Of a DNA stretch of 36,039 nt, positions 27,542-35,963 are shown piece after piece; within the stretch, counting starts at the first letter, position 1, and the number at the start of each line of letters is the position of its first letter. Source of the DNA: Clostridium sp. (GTDB taxonomy: Bacteria; Bacillota; Clostridia; Clostridiales; Clostridiaceae); assembly GCA_029257045.1 (NCBI GenBank), contig JARIDB010000003.1, forward strand, positions 1 through 36,039, in the 5' to 3' direction. The translations under genes and the position numbers were made by a program. Below the pieces are notes generated by a model. It ran no database searches, was not told where the DNA came from, and saw only the letters and a list, made by a program, of their open reading frames with translations.

Positions 27542-29431
27542 TTGAAGACCTATGACGAAAAGAATTTAGAAAACATATTAAGAAGCGATTTAGATTTAGA
27601 TGCAAAAATAAATGTTGTGAATCAAATACTAAAAAATGTATTAGATGAAGGTGTAATAAGAGCAAGGTCTATAAGGTTTAAAGTTCAAAAGCACTTAACA
27701 TCAACAAATGCCTATGAAAGATTATATGCTTTAAATGTAATTGCTTCAGAGGGTAAGGGAGCAAAAGCAGTTCCTTCAGAAACAGAAGTTAATGGGATTT
27801 TAGAAGATACGATCTATTATATCTCTGAAAATATAGCTAGAAAGTATGTTGAAAATAAAATAGAAACTCAAGTGGAGAAATCTCTACAAGAGAAACAAGA
27901 TAAATATATGGACGAAATAAAAATGTCTATAATAAAAAAGAAAAAGGGATCTGAAAATGATAAAACTAACAAAAAGTTAGAAAGACTTGAAAAGTTGGAT
28001 TCAAAGAAGATAAATAAAAATATAATGAGTTTATTAAGACCTCAAAGTTTTGATGAAATAGTTGGGCAAGAAAGAGCAATAAAGTCTCTTATATCAAAGT
28101 TATCATCTCCATATCCACAACATATAATTTTATATGGGCCACCAGGAGTTGGAAAAACAACGGCAGCAAGGTTAGCATTAGAAGAAGCTAAAAAGTTACA
28201 GTTTACACCGTTTGATCAGGAATCTAAGTTTATTGAAGTAGATGGAACAACAATAAGATGGGATCCTAGAGAAATAACTAATCCACTATTAGGATCAGTT
28301 CATGACCCTATATATCAAGGTAGTAAAAAGGATTTAGCTGAAATTGGGGTGCCAGAGCCTAAAACCGGTTTAGTTACAGAAGCTCATGGTGGAGTGTTAT
28401 TCATTGATGAAATAGGAGAATTAGATGAAATTCTTCAAAATAAACTTCTAAAGGTTTTAGAAGATAAGAGAGTTGAATATTCATCATCTTACTATGATCC
28501 TGATGATGAAAACACTCCTAAATATATAAAGTACTTATTTGATAATGGAGCTCCAGCAGACTTTGTTTTAATAGGAGCTACAACTAAGGAACCAGGTAAA
28601 ATAAATGGAGCGTTAAGATCAAGATGTACAGAAGTATATTTTGAACCATTATCAGCAGTAGATATTGAAGGGATTATTATAAATGCAGGAAAGAGTCTAG
28701 AAGTAGAATTAGAAGATGGGATTCCTAAACTTATAAGTAGATATACAATAGAAGGTAGGAAAGCTGTAAATATTTTAGCTGATTCTTATGGATTTGCATT
28801 ATATAATAATAAAGAAAAATGCAATAAGATAAGTATTAGAGATGTTGAGGAAGTTATCTCTATTGGAAGATACGCACCTATAGAGGCCCTTCAAAACACA
28901 GATAAGAGCTTAATAGGTCATACTTATGGATTGGGTGTAAGTGGATTTTTAGGTTCTACATTAGAAATAGAAGCAGTAGCCTTTGAATCCAAAAAGCCAG
29001 GAATGGGAACTGTTAAGTTTAACGATACAGCAGGATCTATGGCAAAAGATTCAGTATTTAATGCAGCTTCAGTTATTAGAAGAATAACTGATAAGGATAT
29101 TAAAGATTATGATATTCACGTTAATGTAGTTGGTGGAGGAAGAATAGATGGACCTTCTGCTGGTGCAGCTATAACAATAACTATAATAAGTGCATTATTA
29201 GATAAGAATATTAGACAAGATATAGCTATAACTGGTGAGATTTCATTAAAGGGTCAAATTAAACCAGTTGGTGGGATATTTGAAAAAATATATGGAGCTA
29301 GGAGAAAGGGAATTAAGCTTGTTTTAATTCCTAAAGACAATGAAAAAGAAATTCCATTAAACTTAACTGATATAGAAGTTAAAGCAGTAAGTAATATAGA
29401 GGAATTAATGGATATTGTTTTTGAAAAATAA
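27542..29431 (+). CDS. Lon-family ATP-dependent protease (spore-type, LonC)
   Basis: This 629-aa protein is a Lon-type protease with an atypical N-terminus, the clostridial form annotated as spore Lon. The first 160 residues are helical and highly charged and lack the usual Lon N-domain. The AAA+ domain has Walker A GPPGVGKT (199-206) and Walker B LFIDE (286-290). The protease domain has catalytic Ser539 in GPSAGAA and Lys582 in IFEKIYGARRKG; the 43-residue gap equals that of E. coli Lon. The start is a TTG after AAGGAGG. It lies between rplI and dnaB; sporulation control is inferred from the family. Confidence 0.92.
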   Translation: MKTYDEKNLENILRSDLDLDAKINVVNQILKNVLDEGVIRARSIRFKVQKHLTSTNAYERLYALNVIASEGKGAKAVPSETEVNGILEDTIYYISENIARKYVENKIETQVEKSLQEKQDKYMDEIKMSIIKKKKGSENDKTNKKLERLEKLDSKKINKNIMSLLRPQSFDEIVGQERAIKSLISKLSSPYPQHIILYGPPGVGKTTAARLALEEAKKLQFTPFDQESKFIEVDGTTIRWDPREITNPLLGSVHDPIYQGSKKDLAEIGVPEPKTGLVTEAHGGVLFIDEIGELDEILQNKLLKVLEDKRVEYSSSYYDPDDENTPKYIKYLFDNGAPADFVLIGATTKEPGKINGALRSRCTEVYFEPLSAVDIEGIIINAGKSLEVELEDGIPKLISRYTIEGRKAVNILADSYGFALYNNKEKCNKISIRDVEEVISIGRYAPIEALQNTDKSLIGHTYGLGVSGFLGSTLEIEAVAFESKKPGMGTVKFNDTAGSMAKDSVFNAASVIRRITDKDIKDYDIHVNVVGGGRIDGPSAGAAITITIISALLDKNIRQDIAITGEISLKGQIKPVGGIFEKIYGARRKGIKLVLIPKDNEKEIPLNLTDIEVKAVSNIEELMDIVFEK

Positions 29432-29444
29432 AAAATAAAAATAA

Positions 29445-29491
29445 AAATAAGTGATAGAAACTATATAATTATAGTTTCCTATCACTTATTT
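29445..29491. terminator. Bidirectional terminator after the Lon-type gene
   Basis: A stem of about 21 bp with one bulged C (29445-29465 with 29470-29491) has A-rich and T-rich flanks on either side, so it can terminate the Lon transcript and the convergent small membrane gene. Confidence 0.85.
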
Positions 29492-29528
29492 ATTTTTGTT
29501 AATATAAATATTACTTTAAGATGTAGGC

Positions 29529-29900
29529 TTATAAGAATACTTTACTGATTATTATCATTAAAATACCTGAAGCTACAAAAGCCCAAGAAGATCTTGCAAA
29601 GTTAATATTTAATCCATGGCCTAACTTTTCTTCTTTTTCCTTTGCTTTTAGATTAGTTTGTGCTAAATATTGAGCATTGCTTTGTCCTAGTCCCTGCATA
29701 GAAGCCTCTACGGGATTTCCTGAGATAGCTGAAAAAATTCCACCAGCTGAAAATACTAAACCTAAGATATAAAAAGTACTATTCAACTCATCAAATATAT
29801 TCCCCTTTACAAGAGCTAATGATATGAGGATTCCAATAATAGTTAATATAAATGTAAAAAGTACAAAAATAGAAATTGACTTAATTGAAGCTTTCTTCAT
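29529..29900 (-). CDS. Small predicted membrane protein of unknown function
   Basis: I do not recognise this 123-aa protein. It has a basic N-terminus (MKKASIKSISIF) and three hydrophobic segments at about 8-32, 43-62 and 104-121. A polar stretch between the second and third (about 63-100) contains GNPVEASMQGLGQSNAQYLAQTN-like sequence and a charged KAKEKEEKLGHG. AGGAGG precedes the ATG at 29900, so it is likely translated. It is the only minus-strand gene between rplI-Lon and dnaB. Confidence 0.8.
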   Translation of the reverse strand: MKKASIKSISIFVLFTFILTIIGILISLALVKGNIFDELNSTFYILGLVFSAGGIFSAISGNPVEASMQGLGQSNAQYLAQTNLKAKEKEEKLGHGLNINFARSSWAFVASGILMIIISKVFL

Positions 29901-30225
29901 ATTAACCTCCTAGTTAATTAAATTAAACATAATTATACCACTATGTAAAAAAAAGTAAATAGCAAGGCTTCTGTTTTATAAGTTAATATTTAACTTTGTT
30001 ATATGGTATTATATTTACTAATTAGTCATTTATAATTATGTTAATAATATAGATTAGGCATGGTTGTCAAAATAAAAAAGGATTATATATAGGTAGATAA
30101 GTAAAACTTTGATATAATATATAAGTCCATAAAAATAGATGGAAAGTTAATTTATAGAAAATAAGATGAAATTAGAAGTATAATAGAAAATATTAATATA
30201 ATAAAAGGTATAAAGGAGGGTACTC
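29901..30225. promoter_or_regulatory. Intergenic region with dnaB promoter
   Basis: No gene is visible. An extended -10 box (TG-A-TATAAT, 30110-30118) is the best promoter for dnaB, with a poor -35. A second candidate is TTGTCA (30064-30069) followed by TATATA about 16 bp later. The first would leave a leader of about 100 nt. The minus-strand membrane gene also needs a promoter here, which I could not assign. Confidence 0.45.
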
Positions 30226-31560
30226 ATGGAAGGACCAATAATGAGAAGTTTGCCTCAAAGCTTAGAAGCAGAACAATCTGTAATAGGATCTATGATAATA
30301 GATAAAGCAGCAATATCTAAAGCTTTAGAAAAGTTAAATGAAGAAGATTTTTATCGAGATGGCCATAAGGCTATATTTAAAACAATAAGAGACATGTACT
30401 CTCAGGATATGGCTGTTGATTTAATAACCCTACTAGAATATTTAAAATCTACAGATTTACTGGAAAAGTCAGGGGGAGTAACATATGTTTCAGAGGTTTC
30501 TTCATCAGTAATAACTACTGCTAATTTAGATGCTTACATAAAGATAGTAGAAGATAAATCTACATTAAGAAAACTTATAAGATCTTCAACATCAATAATT
30601 GAAGAAAGTTATAATAAACAAGATAAAGTTGAAAATGTTTTAGAGTTTGCCCAAAAAAAGATATTTGATTTAGCTGAAAAGAATGGCTCAAATGATTATG
30701 AAGTATTATCAAATGTACTTGAAAGAGGCTTTTTAGAAATAGAAAGGCTTTTTAATAATAAAGGTTCTATAACTGGAGTTGGTTCAGGAATTAGAGATTT
30801 AGATGCAAAAACCTCAGGCTTCCAAAAGGGAGATATGGTTCTAATAGCAGCAAGACCATCTATGGGTAAAACTACTTTTGCCTTAAATATAGCAGAGAAT
30901 GCTGCTTTAATTGAGGGTAAAAGCGTTGTTGTATTTTCATTAGAAATGTCTAAGGAACAATTAGCCTATAAATTACTGTGCTCAGAAGCCAGTGTTGATA
31001 TGTTAAAGCTTAGAACAGGAAACTTAGATGATGATGATTGGGAAAGAATAGCTAGGGCTACAGGACCACTATCAAAAGCTAAAATCTATATAGATGATAC
31101 AGCAGGGCTAAGTGTAATGGAAATGAGAACTAAATGCAGAAAAATTAAGATAGAACATGGAATAGATTTAATAATGATTGACTACCTACAACTTATGAGT
31201 GGTAGTTCAAGCGAAAGTAGGCAACAAGAGGTATCAGAAATATCAAGATCTATAAAGGCGTTAGCAAAGGAAATGGAGTGTCCAGTAATAGCATTATCAC
31301 AGCTATCTAGAGCTCCTGAGCAAAGAGCTGACCATAGGCCTATGTTATCTGACCTTAGAGAATCTGGGTCAATTGAGCAGGATGCTGACGTTGTTATGTT
31401 CTTATATAGAGATGAATATTATAATAAGGAAACTGAAGAAAAGAACATTGGTGAATGCATTATAGCAAAACAAAGGAATGGTCCAGTTGGGACTATTAAA
31501 ATGGCTTGGATTGGATCTCACTCTAAGTTTACTAATTTAGAATTAGTATATAGAGAATAA
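30226..31560 (+). CDS. dnaB: Replicative DNA helicase DnaB (DnaC in Bacillus naming)
   Basis: The hexameric helicase unwinds the fork and recruits primase. The 444-aa protein has the N-terminal helical domain (PQSLEAEQSVIGSMI, about 5-110), a linker helix, and the RecA-like domain with Walker A ARPSMGKTT, the Walker B LIMIDYLQLM, and the SELRESGSIEQDADVV-type motif (SDLRESGSIEQDADV). The ATG at 30226 lies seven bases after AAAGGAGGG; a later ATG at 30241 would drop five residues. It is transcribed away from the origin. Confidence 0.97.
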   Translation: MEGPIMRSLPQSLEAEQSVIGSMIIDKAAISKALEKLNEEDFYRDGHKAIFKTIRDMYSQDMAVDLITLLEYLKSTDLLEKSGGVTYVSEVSSSVITTANLDAYIKIVEDKSTLRKLIRSSTSIIEESYNKQDKVENVLEFAQKKIFDLAEKNGSNDYEVLSNVLERGFLEIERLFNNKGSITGVGSGIRDLDAKTSGFQKGDMVLIAARPSMGKTTFALNIAENAALIEGKSVVVFSLEMSKEQLAYKLLCSEASVDMLKLRTGNLDDDDWERIARATGPLSKAKIYIDDTAGLSVMEMRTKCRKIKIEHGIDLIMIDYLQLMSGSSSESRQQEVSEISRSIKALAKEMECPVIALSQLSRAPEQRADHRPMLSDLRESGSIEQDADVVMFLYRDEYYNKETEEKNIGECIIAKQRNGPVGTIKMAWIGSHSKFTNLELVYRE

Positions 31561-31587
31561 AAATAAGCATATAAAGTTTAGATATAA

Positions 31588-31613
31588 AAGGGGTGGTTTA
31601 AAAACCACCTTTT
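31588..31613. terminator. Terminator between dnaB and proC
   Basis: An 8-bp GC-containing stem (GGTGGTTT at 31592-31599 with AAACCACC at 31602-31609) is extended by GU and AT pairs and flanked by AAAA and TTTT. It serves dnaB and touches the proC stop codon on the other strand. Confidence 0.75.
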
Positions 31614-32413
31614 CACATATTTTTAGACTTATCTGCACACTTTTCCATAGCTTTAATTACTGCATTTCTAAAGCCTTGATTTTCAAGTTCGATAATAGCT
31701 TCAATAGTTGTTCCAGAAGGAGAGCAAACCATGTCCTTAAGTTCACCAGGATGTAGTCCTGTTTCTAAAGCTAACTTTGCAGAACCTAGAATACTTTGTT
31801 CAGCCATCTTATAAGCCTTTTTTCTTGGGATACCAAGCTTGACAGCAGCATCTGCCATTGCTTCTATAAATACAAATACATAGGCTGGCGAAGATCCGCA
31901 TAAAGCAATAAAGGCATCAAAGTAGTTTTCCTCTAAAAGTTCATATTCCCCAAAACTTTTCAATATACCAATAATGGTATCTAATTCATTATCTTTTACA
32001 TTTTTATTAGGGCAAACAGCTGTCATACCCTCCTTAACTAAGGCTGGGGTATTAGGCATAATTCTAATAATACTGTAAGGTTTATTTAACCAACCTTCTA
32101 TGTCATTAATTTTAATTCCAGCAGCAATGGAGACAATTATAGTATTATCCATAATAAAATCATTAATTTCATTTATAACGTCTTTGTATATATTAGGTTT
32201 AACAGCTAAAAATAAAATATCTGAATTTTTAGCAACTTCCTTATTATCTAAAGTTGTATTAACATTAAATTCTTTACTTATACTTTCTTTTGATTCATTG
32301 CTTTTTGTTGAAACTATAATATTATCACTAGTAATAATATTTGAATTTATAATACCATTAAGCATTGCTTTTCCCATATTACCACAACCTATAAAACCTA
32401 TTTTTTTTAACAT
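31613..32413 (-). CDS. proC: Pyrroline-5-carboxylate reductase
   Basis: ProC performs the last step of proline synthesis, reducing pyrroline-5-carboxylate with NAD(P)H. The 266-aa protein has the dinucleotide-binding IGFIGCGNMGKAML at the N-terminus, FLAVKPN, the IRIMPNTPALV motif, and the C-terminal CGSSPAYVF and SPSGTTIEAI signature. AAGGAAGG precedes the ATG. It stands alone, convergent with dnaB and divergent from the Hsp20-like gene. Confidence 0.96.
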   Translation of the reverse strand: MLKKIGFIGCGNMGKAMLNGIINSNIITSDNIIVSTKSNESKESISKEFNVNTTLDNKEVAKNSDILFLAVKPNIYKDVINEINDFIMDNTIIVSIAAGIKINDIEGWLNKPYSIIRIMPNTPALVKEGMTAVCPNKNVKDNELDTIIGILKSFGEYELLEENYFDAFIALCGSSPAYVFVFIEAMADAAVKLGIPRKKAYKMAEQSILGSAKLALETGLHPGELKDMVCSPSGTTIEAIIELENQGFRNAVIKAMEKCADKSKNM

Positions 32414-32502
32414 TTTAGCACCTTCCTTTTAAAGTAATATTTCTAAGAATTACATTATTTATTAATAAATTATTATATATACCAGTATCATCATAGGATA
32501 AG

Positions 32503-32535
32503 CTCCTTAAATATGTACAAACTATATTTAAGGAG
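32503..32535 (+). promoter_or_regulatory. Hairpin burying the Shine-Dalgarno of the Hsp20-like gene (candidate RNA thermometer)
   Basis: CTCCTTAAATAT (32503-32514) is the perfect reverse complement of ATATTTAAGGAG (32524-32535), giving a 12-bp stem with a 9-nt loop. The 3' arm contains the AAGGAG of the ribosome binding site AAGGAGG, ten bases before the ATG. The stem is mostly A-U, so it should open on modest heating. A protein operator with the same 9-bp spacing as CIRCE is an alternative, but the sequence is not CIRCE. A promoter TTACAT-17-TTATAT (32450-32478) would put the hairpin in the leader. Confidence 0.6.
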
Positions 32536-32544
32536 GTATTAAAT

Positions 32545-32874
32545 ATGGAAGTTAAAGATAAATTATTAAATAAAAGCATAATTGATAATTTATTAAAAAA
32601 TAGATTATCAAAAGAAAAAATAACTCCTATTGTAAAACTAGTAAAAAGGGAAAAAAGCTACAATGTATATATTTTTCTTAGAGGTTTAGTTAAAAAGGAA
32701 ATAAAGATAAAGTATATAAGTAACTTTTTAATAATTAACATGAATTTGAAAAATAAATATACAAGTTTTCAAGAGGAATTTAAGCGATCATTTTATTTAA
32801 ATAACCTAGATATAGATAATATCAAAATTGCTACTTCCACAAACATAATATCCCTTAAGATACCATATAAATAA
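32545..32874 (+). CDS. Divergent Hsp20/alpha-crystallin-like small protein
   Basis: This 109-aa protein looks like a highly diverged small heat-shock protein. The pattern YNVYIFLRGLVKKEIKIKYI, then FLIINMNL, then FKRSFYLNNLDIDNIKIA and NIISLKIPYK follows the alpha-crystallin fold (normally Y-x-V-x-I-x-LPG, L-x-I, F-x-R-x-F-x-LP and a final L-x-I-x-x-P). The canonical A-x-x-x-x-G-V-L motif is degraded. The first 30 residues are helical and basic. AAGGAGG precedes the ATG but is buried in a hairpin. The assignment rests on the pattern only; it could also be a related CS-fold protein. Confidence 0.62.
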   Translation: MEVKDKLLNKSIIDNLLKNRLSKEKITPIVKLVKREKSYNVYIFLRGLVKKEIKIKYISNFLIINMNLKNKYTSFQEEFKRSFYLNNLDIDNIKIATSTNIISLKIPYK

Positions 32875-33414
32875 GTTTAGGTAATTTATATACAATATTA
32901 TAACTTATTTAGTTACAAATTAATATTAAAGTAAATACAAGGTTTAAGTATTAAAAATAATTAAATTCAAGATACTTACAACATATTAGATATTCATATA
33001 ATTATATTTATTGTAGAAGATACTATATTTAGAGGTAATTACATTAGGATTTATAATAACAATGATAAAAGCTATGTTAATAATAACCTTGGATAGTAAT
33101 TATATTTATCACATAGTAAAGTGATATGGAAAAGTAAGTCTCTTATATAAAATGATATAATACTAAATGTAGTAAAACTATAAACTTAAATAAGTAACTT
33201 ATATTGAATTATCAAATATATAAGTTTAAAATATAAATTATATACTTATATTAAATAAACGTTTAAGGAAGTAATACAGATTAAAATCTATATGGTTATA
33301 CTATTTTAAGTTAAGGTTAATAATAAAGTTTTATAATATCCAATATAGTATTAAATATTAAAATAAGATAACTCTGTAGAAATACAGGGTTATTATTTGA
33401 ATTTAGGAGGAATT
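32875..33414 (+). other. Long AT-rich intergenic region before the thioesterase gene
   Basis: This 540-bp gap contains no credible reading frame. Candidate signals are an extended -10 box (TG-A-TATAAT, 33153-33161), a second TATAAT (33332-33337), a weak dyad TAAACTTA/TAAGTTTA around 33180-33228, and an 11-bp hairpin just before the gene. If the first box is used, the leader would be about 250 nt. Confidence 0.45.
33368..33393 (+). promoter_or_regulatory. GAAA-tetraloop hairpin in the thioesterase leader
   Basis: An 11-bp stem with one G-U pair (33368-33378 with 33383-33393) is capped by GAAA, a stable GNRA tetraloop. It ends 11 bases before the AGGAGG of the thioesterase gene. The bases after it (TATTTGAATTT) are not a full U-run, so it could be a weak attenuator or an mRNA-stabilising 5' hairpin. 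Confidence 0.5.
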
Positions 33415-34167
33415 ATGGGAAAAGTATATGAAAAAGAATATGAGATATATTATTACGATGTTGATAGTAATTTAAATTGCACAATGTCAAAAATTTTAGG
33501 TATCTTATCAGATATAGGAAGTAAACAATCAGAAGAATTAGGATCAGGTATAGAAGACTTAATGAAAGATAATATGACCTGGGTATTCTATAATTATGAT
33601 ATAAATGTTAAAAGGTATCCTAAGTATGAAGAAAAAATAAAGGTTTTAACAGAGTCTAAGGGGTTTAAAAAGTTTTATGCCTTAAGGAATTATAAAATAA
33701 TAGATGAAAAAGGTGAAGTTATTGTTGAAGGCAATGCAATATTTTTATTAATTAATTTAGAAAAGAGAAGAGCAATTAGAATACCAAAGGAACAATATGA
33801 AGTATATGGGGTAGAAGAAGATTTAAAGGAGGACTTTTCTATTCCCAAAATTAAGCTTCCACAAGAATATGATTACGAAGATATATTTAAAGTTAGATAT
33901 GCAGATATAGATTCAAATAAACATGTGAATAATACTAGATATATAGAATGGGCAGTAGAGACTCTTCCAGAAGAAATAGTTTATGGATATAAACTAGAAG
34001 AAATTAATGTTATTTTTGAAAAGGAATGTAGGTATGGAGAAAAGGTTAAGATAAGGTCTAAGGTTTTAAAACAAGAGAATGGAGAATTAAGGACTATGCA
34101 TAAAATATCAACTTTAGATGGAAAAGACCTAACTAAGTTAGAAGGAAAGTGGACTTTACAAGAATAA
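33415..34167 (+). CDS. Acyl-ACP thioesterase
   Basis: This 250-aa protein is a bacterial acyl-ACP thioesterase (FatA/FatB-like double hotdog fold), which releases free fatty acids from acyl carrier protein. The first hotdog begins KEYEIYYYDVDSNLNCTMSKIL. The second contains the catalytic-type motif KVRYADIDSNKHVNNTRYIEW with the conserved Asn and His. The length fits the family. I chose ATG at 33415 after AGGAGG; the frame opens 18 bases earlier at a TTG. It stands alone, and the chain-length preference cannot be read from sequence. Confidence 0.9.
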   Translation: MGKVYEKEYEIYYYDVDSNLNCTMSKILGILSDIGSKQSEELGSGIEDLMKDNMTWVFYNYDINVKRYPKYEEKIKVLTESKGFKKFYALRNYKIIDEKGEVIVEGNAIFLLINLEKRRAIRIPKEQYEVYGVEEDLKEDFSIPKIKLPQEYDYEDIFKVRYADIDSNKHVNNTRYIEWAVETLPEEIVYGYKLEEINVIFEKECRYGEKVKIRSKVLKQENGELRTMHKISTLDGKDLTKLEGKWTLQE

Positions 34168-34229
34168 AATGAAAATTAGTAATTTTAATATAAAAGTCAC
34201 GAATACTTTATTTGATGTTATTAAAAAAT

Positions 34230-34269
34230 AAAAAACAGATCTAATTAAAATTAATTAGATCTGTTTTTT
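34230..34269. terminator. Bidirectional terminator between thioesterase and FAD oxidoreductase genes
   Basis: A perfect 18-bp stem (34230-34247 with 34252-34269) has an A-run at one base and a T-run at the other, so it works for both convergent genes. The oxidoreductase stop is five bases to its right. Confidence 0.9.
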
Positions 34270-34273
34270 CTGT

Positions 34274-35527
34274 TTATTTTTTTAAGCTTTTAGCTATACT
34301 ATTGGATACAAATTGACCAGAGCACCATGCCCAAGTTAGGTTGTATCCACCACAGTCACCGTTAACATCCATAATCTCACCACAGAAGTATAAACCTTCA
34401 CAAAGTTTTGATTCTAATGTGGATTTTTCAATATCATTTGTATCAATACCACCAATAGTAACTTGTGCTTGATTAAATCCATTTGTATCTGTACATTTAA
34501 AAGTCCACTTTTTAAGTAAATCTATTAATGATTTTTTTTCCTTCCAATCTAAATCATAACAAGGCATATGTAAGTCATTAATATTAGATTCTTTTAATAA
34601 TGTTGGGATAAGCTTTTTATTTACTATGCCAATTAAAGAGTCAATAACTGGTCTATGAGAAAACATAGCAAAATGACCTTCAATAAAATCTTCTAGTTCC
34701 TTTTTAGAGGAATTAGGTGTCATATCAACTAGAACTTCAACATTTTTATTTCTTGATAAAGCTTTTGAAGCACCTCCAGATATTTGCATAATTGGTGGAC
34801 CAGAAATTCCATAGTCAGTAAATAAAATTTCTCCAAATTCTTTTCTTTTTTCTTCACCATCAACTAATAAGGTTGCGTAGCCATCAAATTTAACTCCAGT
34901 TAAAGACTTTAAAAATGGGCTATCTAATTTTAATTGAACAATTCCAGGGATTGGGTTAATAATAGTATGGCCAAATGCTTTTGCTAAATTATAGCCACTT
35001 CCATCAGAACCAGTTTTAATAGCAGATTTTCCTCCGCAGGCTAGAATAAGTTTTTCACATGAAAACAACTTATTTTCTTCATTACTTGTGGATAAAACAA
35101 ACTTTTCCTTTTTGTGGATATCTTTTACTTTACAATCTGTGTATAAAGGTATACCTCTATCTTCAAGCCCTAATTTTAATATATCCACAACTGAGGAAGC
35201 TTGAAGAGATTTAGGATAAAGCTTTTTATTTTTTAATTCAACAATAGGTAAACCTAAAGATAAAAATAAGTTTTCTACATCATAAACGCTATAAGCATCT
35301 AAAACATCAGAAAAAAAGCCTTTATTTTCACTATGGTAATTTACAAAAGGAGAAGTAATACCACTATTAGAAATATTACATCTACCATTACCTGTTGCTA
35401 AAATTTTTTTCCCTATTCTATCTGAACCTTCAACAATTGCTACATCTATACCTAAATCTTTTGCAGTAATGGCAGCTATCACACCGGAAGCTCCACCACC
35501 AACTATAATTAATTTATGATTTATCAT
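34274..35527 (-). CDS. NAD(P)/FAD-dependent oxidoreductase (HI0933/BaiN family)
   Basis: This 417-aa flavoprotein belongs to the HI0933-like family (YhiN/BaiN). It has the FAD-binding GGGASG motif at the N-terminus (KLIIVGGGASGVIAAI), GKKILATGNGRCNISN, and the C-terminal GDCGGYNLTWAWCSGQFV. Members are proposed to be reductases, and one clostridial relative is linked to bile-acid dehydroxylation, but the substrate here cannot be deduced. It is a single gene; the minus-strand site before ATG at 35527 is AAGGAG. Confidence 0.88.
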   Translation of the reverse strand: MINHKLIIVGGGASGVIAAITAKDLGIDVAIVEGSDRIGKKILATGNGRCNISNSGITSPFVNYHSENKGFFSDVLDAYSVYDVENLFLSLGLPIVELKNKKLYPKSLQASSVVDILKLGLEDRGIPLYTDCKVKDIHKKEKFVLSTSNEENKLFSCEKLILACGGKSAIKTGSDGSGYNLAKAFGHTIINPIPGIVQLKLDSPFLKSLTGVKFDGYATLLVDGEEKRKEFGEILFTDYGISGPPIMQISGGASKALSRNKNVEVLVDMTPNSSKKELEDFIEGHFAMFSHRPVIDSLIGIVNKKLIPTLLKESNINDLHMPCYDLDWKEKKSLIDLLKKWTFKCTDTNGFNQAQVTIGGIDTNDIEKSTLESKLCEGLYFCGEIMDVNGDCGGYNLTWAWCSGQFVSNSIAKSLKK

Positions 35528-35811
35528 AATAAACTCCTTAAATTTTTATAATAATAATAAATTACTATTATAATATAATAAAGTAATTTTAACATAGTTG
35601 GATTAGTTAGAAAATAAATTAATTAATATTAATTATATTATTTAGATATATTAAAATAGAGTATAAGAATTAAAAAGGTATATAAAGTATAAAAGAGAAA
35701 ATATAATGAGAAAACAAAAGTATTTGAAAGAAAATAAAGAAAAGGTTTTTATATATATTAAGGTAAAATAAGATAATTTTTAATATAATAAAAAAAGTTA
35801 CTAAAAAGGTG
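35528..35811. other. Intergenic region between the oxidoreductase gene and the tRNA promoter
   Basis: The stretch is AT-rich with many A and T runs. The only frame of note is a 21-codon one starting at 35707, without a good ribosome binding site. I see no convincing gene or structured element. Confidence 0.5.
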
Positions 35812-35840
35812 TTGACACTATATTAAAATTTATGTATTAT
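35812..35840 (+). promoter_or_regulatory. Promoter of the tRNA operon
   Basis: A perfect TTGACA (35812-35817) and TATTAT (35835-35840) are separated by 17 bp. The start site would be near 35847, about 38 nt before the first tRNA. Confidence 0.85.
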
Positions 35841-35884
35841 AGTTAATGTGCTCGTTAGCAGAAATAATAACACAAATTTAATAT

Positions 35885-35959
35885 GGCTCCTTGGTCAAGC
35901 GGTTAAGACACCACCCTTTCACGGTGGTATCAGGGGTTCGATTCCCCTAGGAGTCACCA
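35885..35959 (+). tRNA. tRNA-Glu (anticodon TTC)
   Basis: The 75-nt cloverleaf has a 7-bp acceptor stem (GGCTCCT with AGGAGTC, one G-U), an anticodon stem CCACC/GGTGG with loop CTTTCAC giving anticodon TTC, a T arm with GGTTCGATTCC, and an encoded CCA end. It reads GAA and GAG codons. Confidence 0.96.
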
Positions 35960-35963
35960 ATAT

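Noticed and set aside
32503-32535. CIRCE-like operator for HrcA
   Set aside because: The 9-base spacer is the same as in CIRCE, but the arms do not resemble TTAGCACTC/GAGTGCTAA. Base pairing with the Shine-Dalgarno explains the symmetry better.
35707-35772. 21-codon frame before the tRNA promoter
   Set aside because: It lacks a convincing ribosome binding site and resembles random AT-rich sequence.
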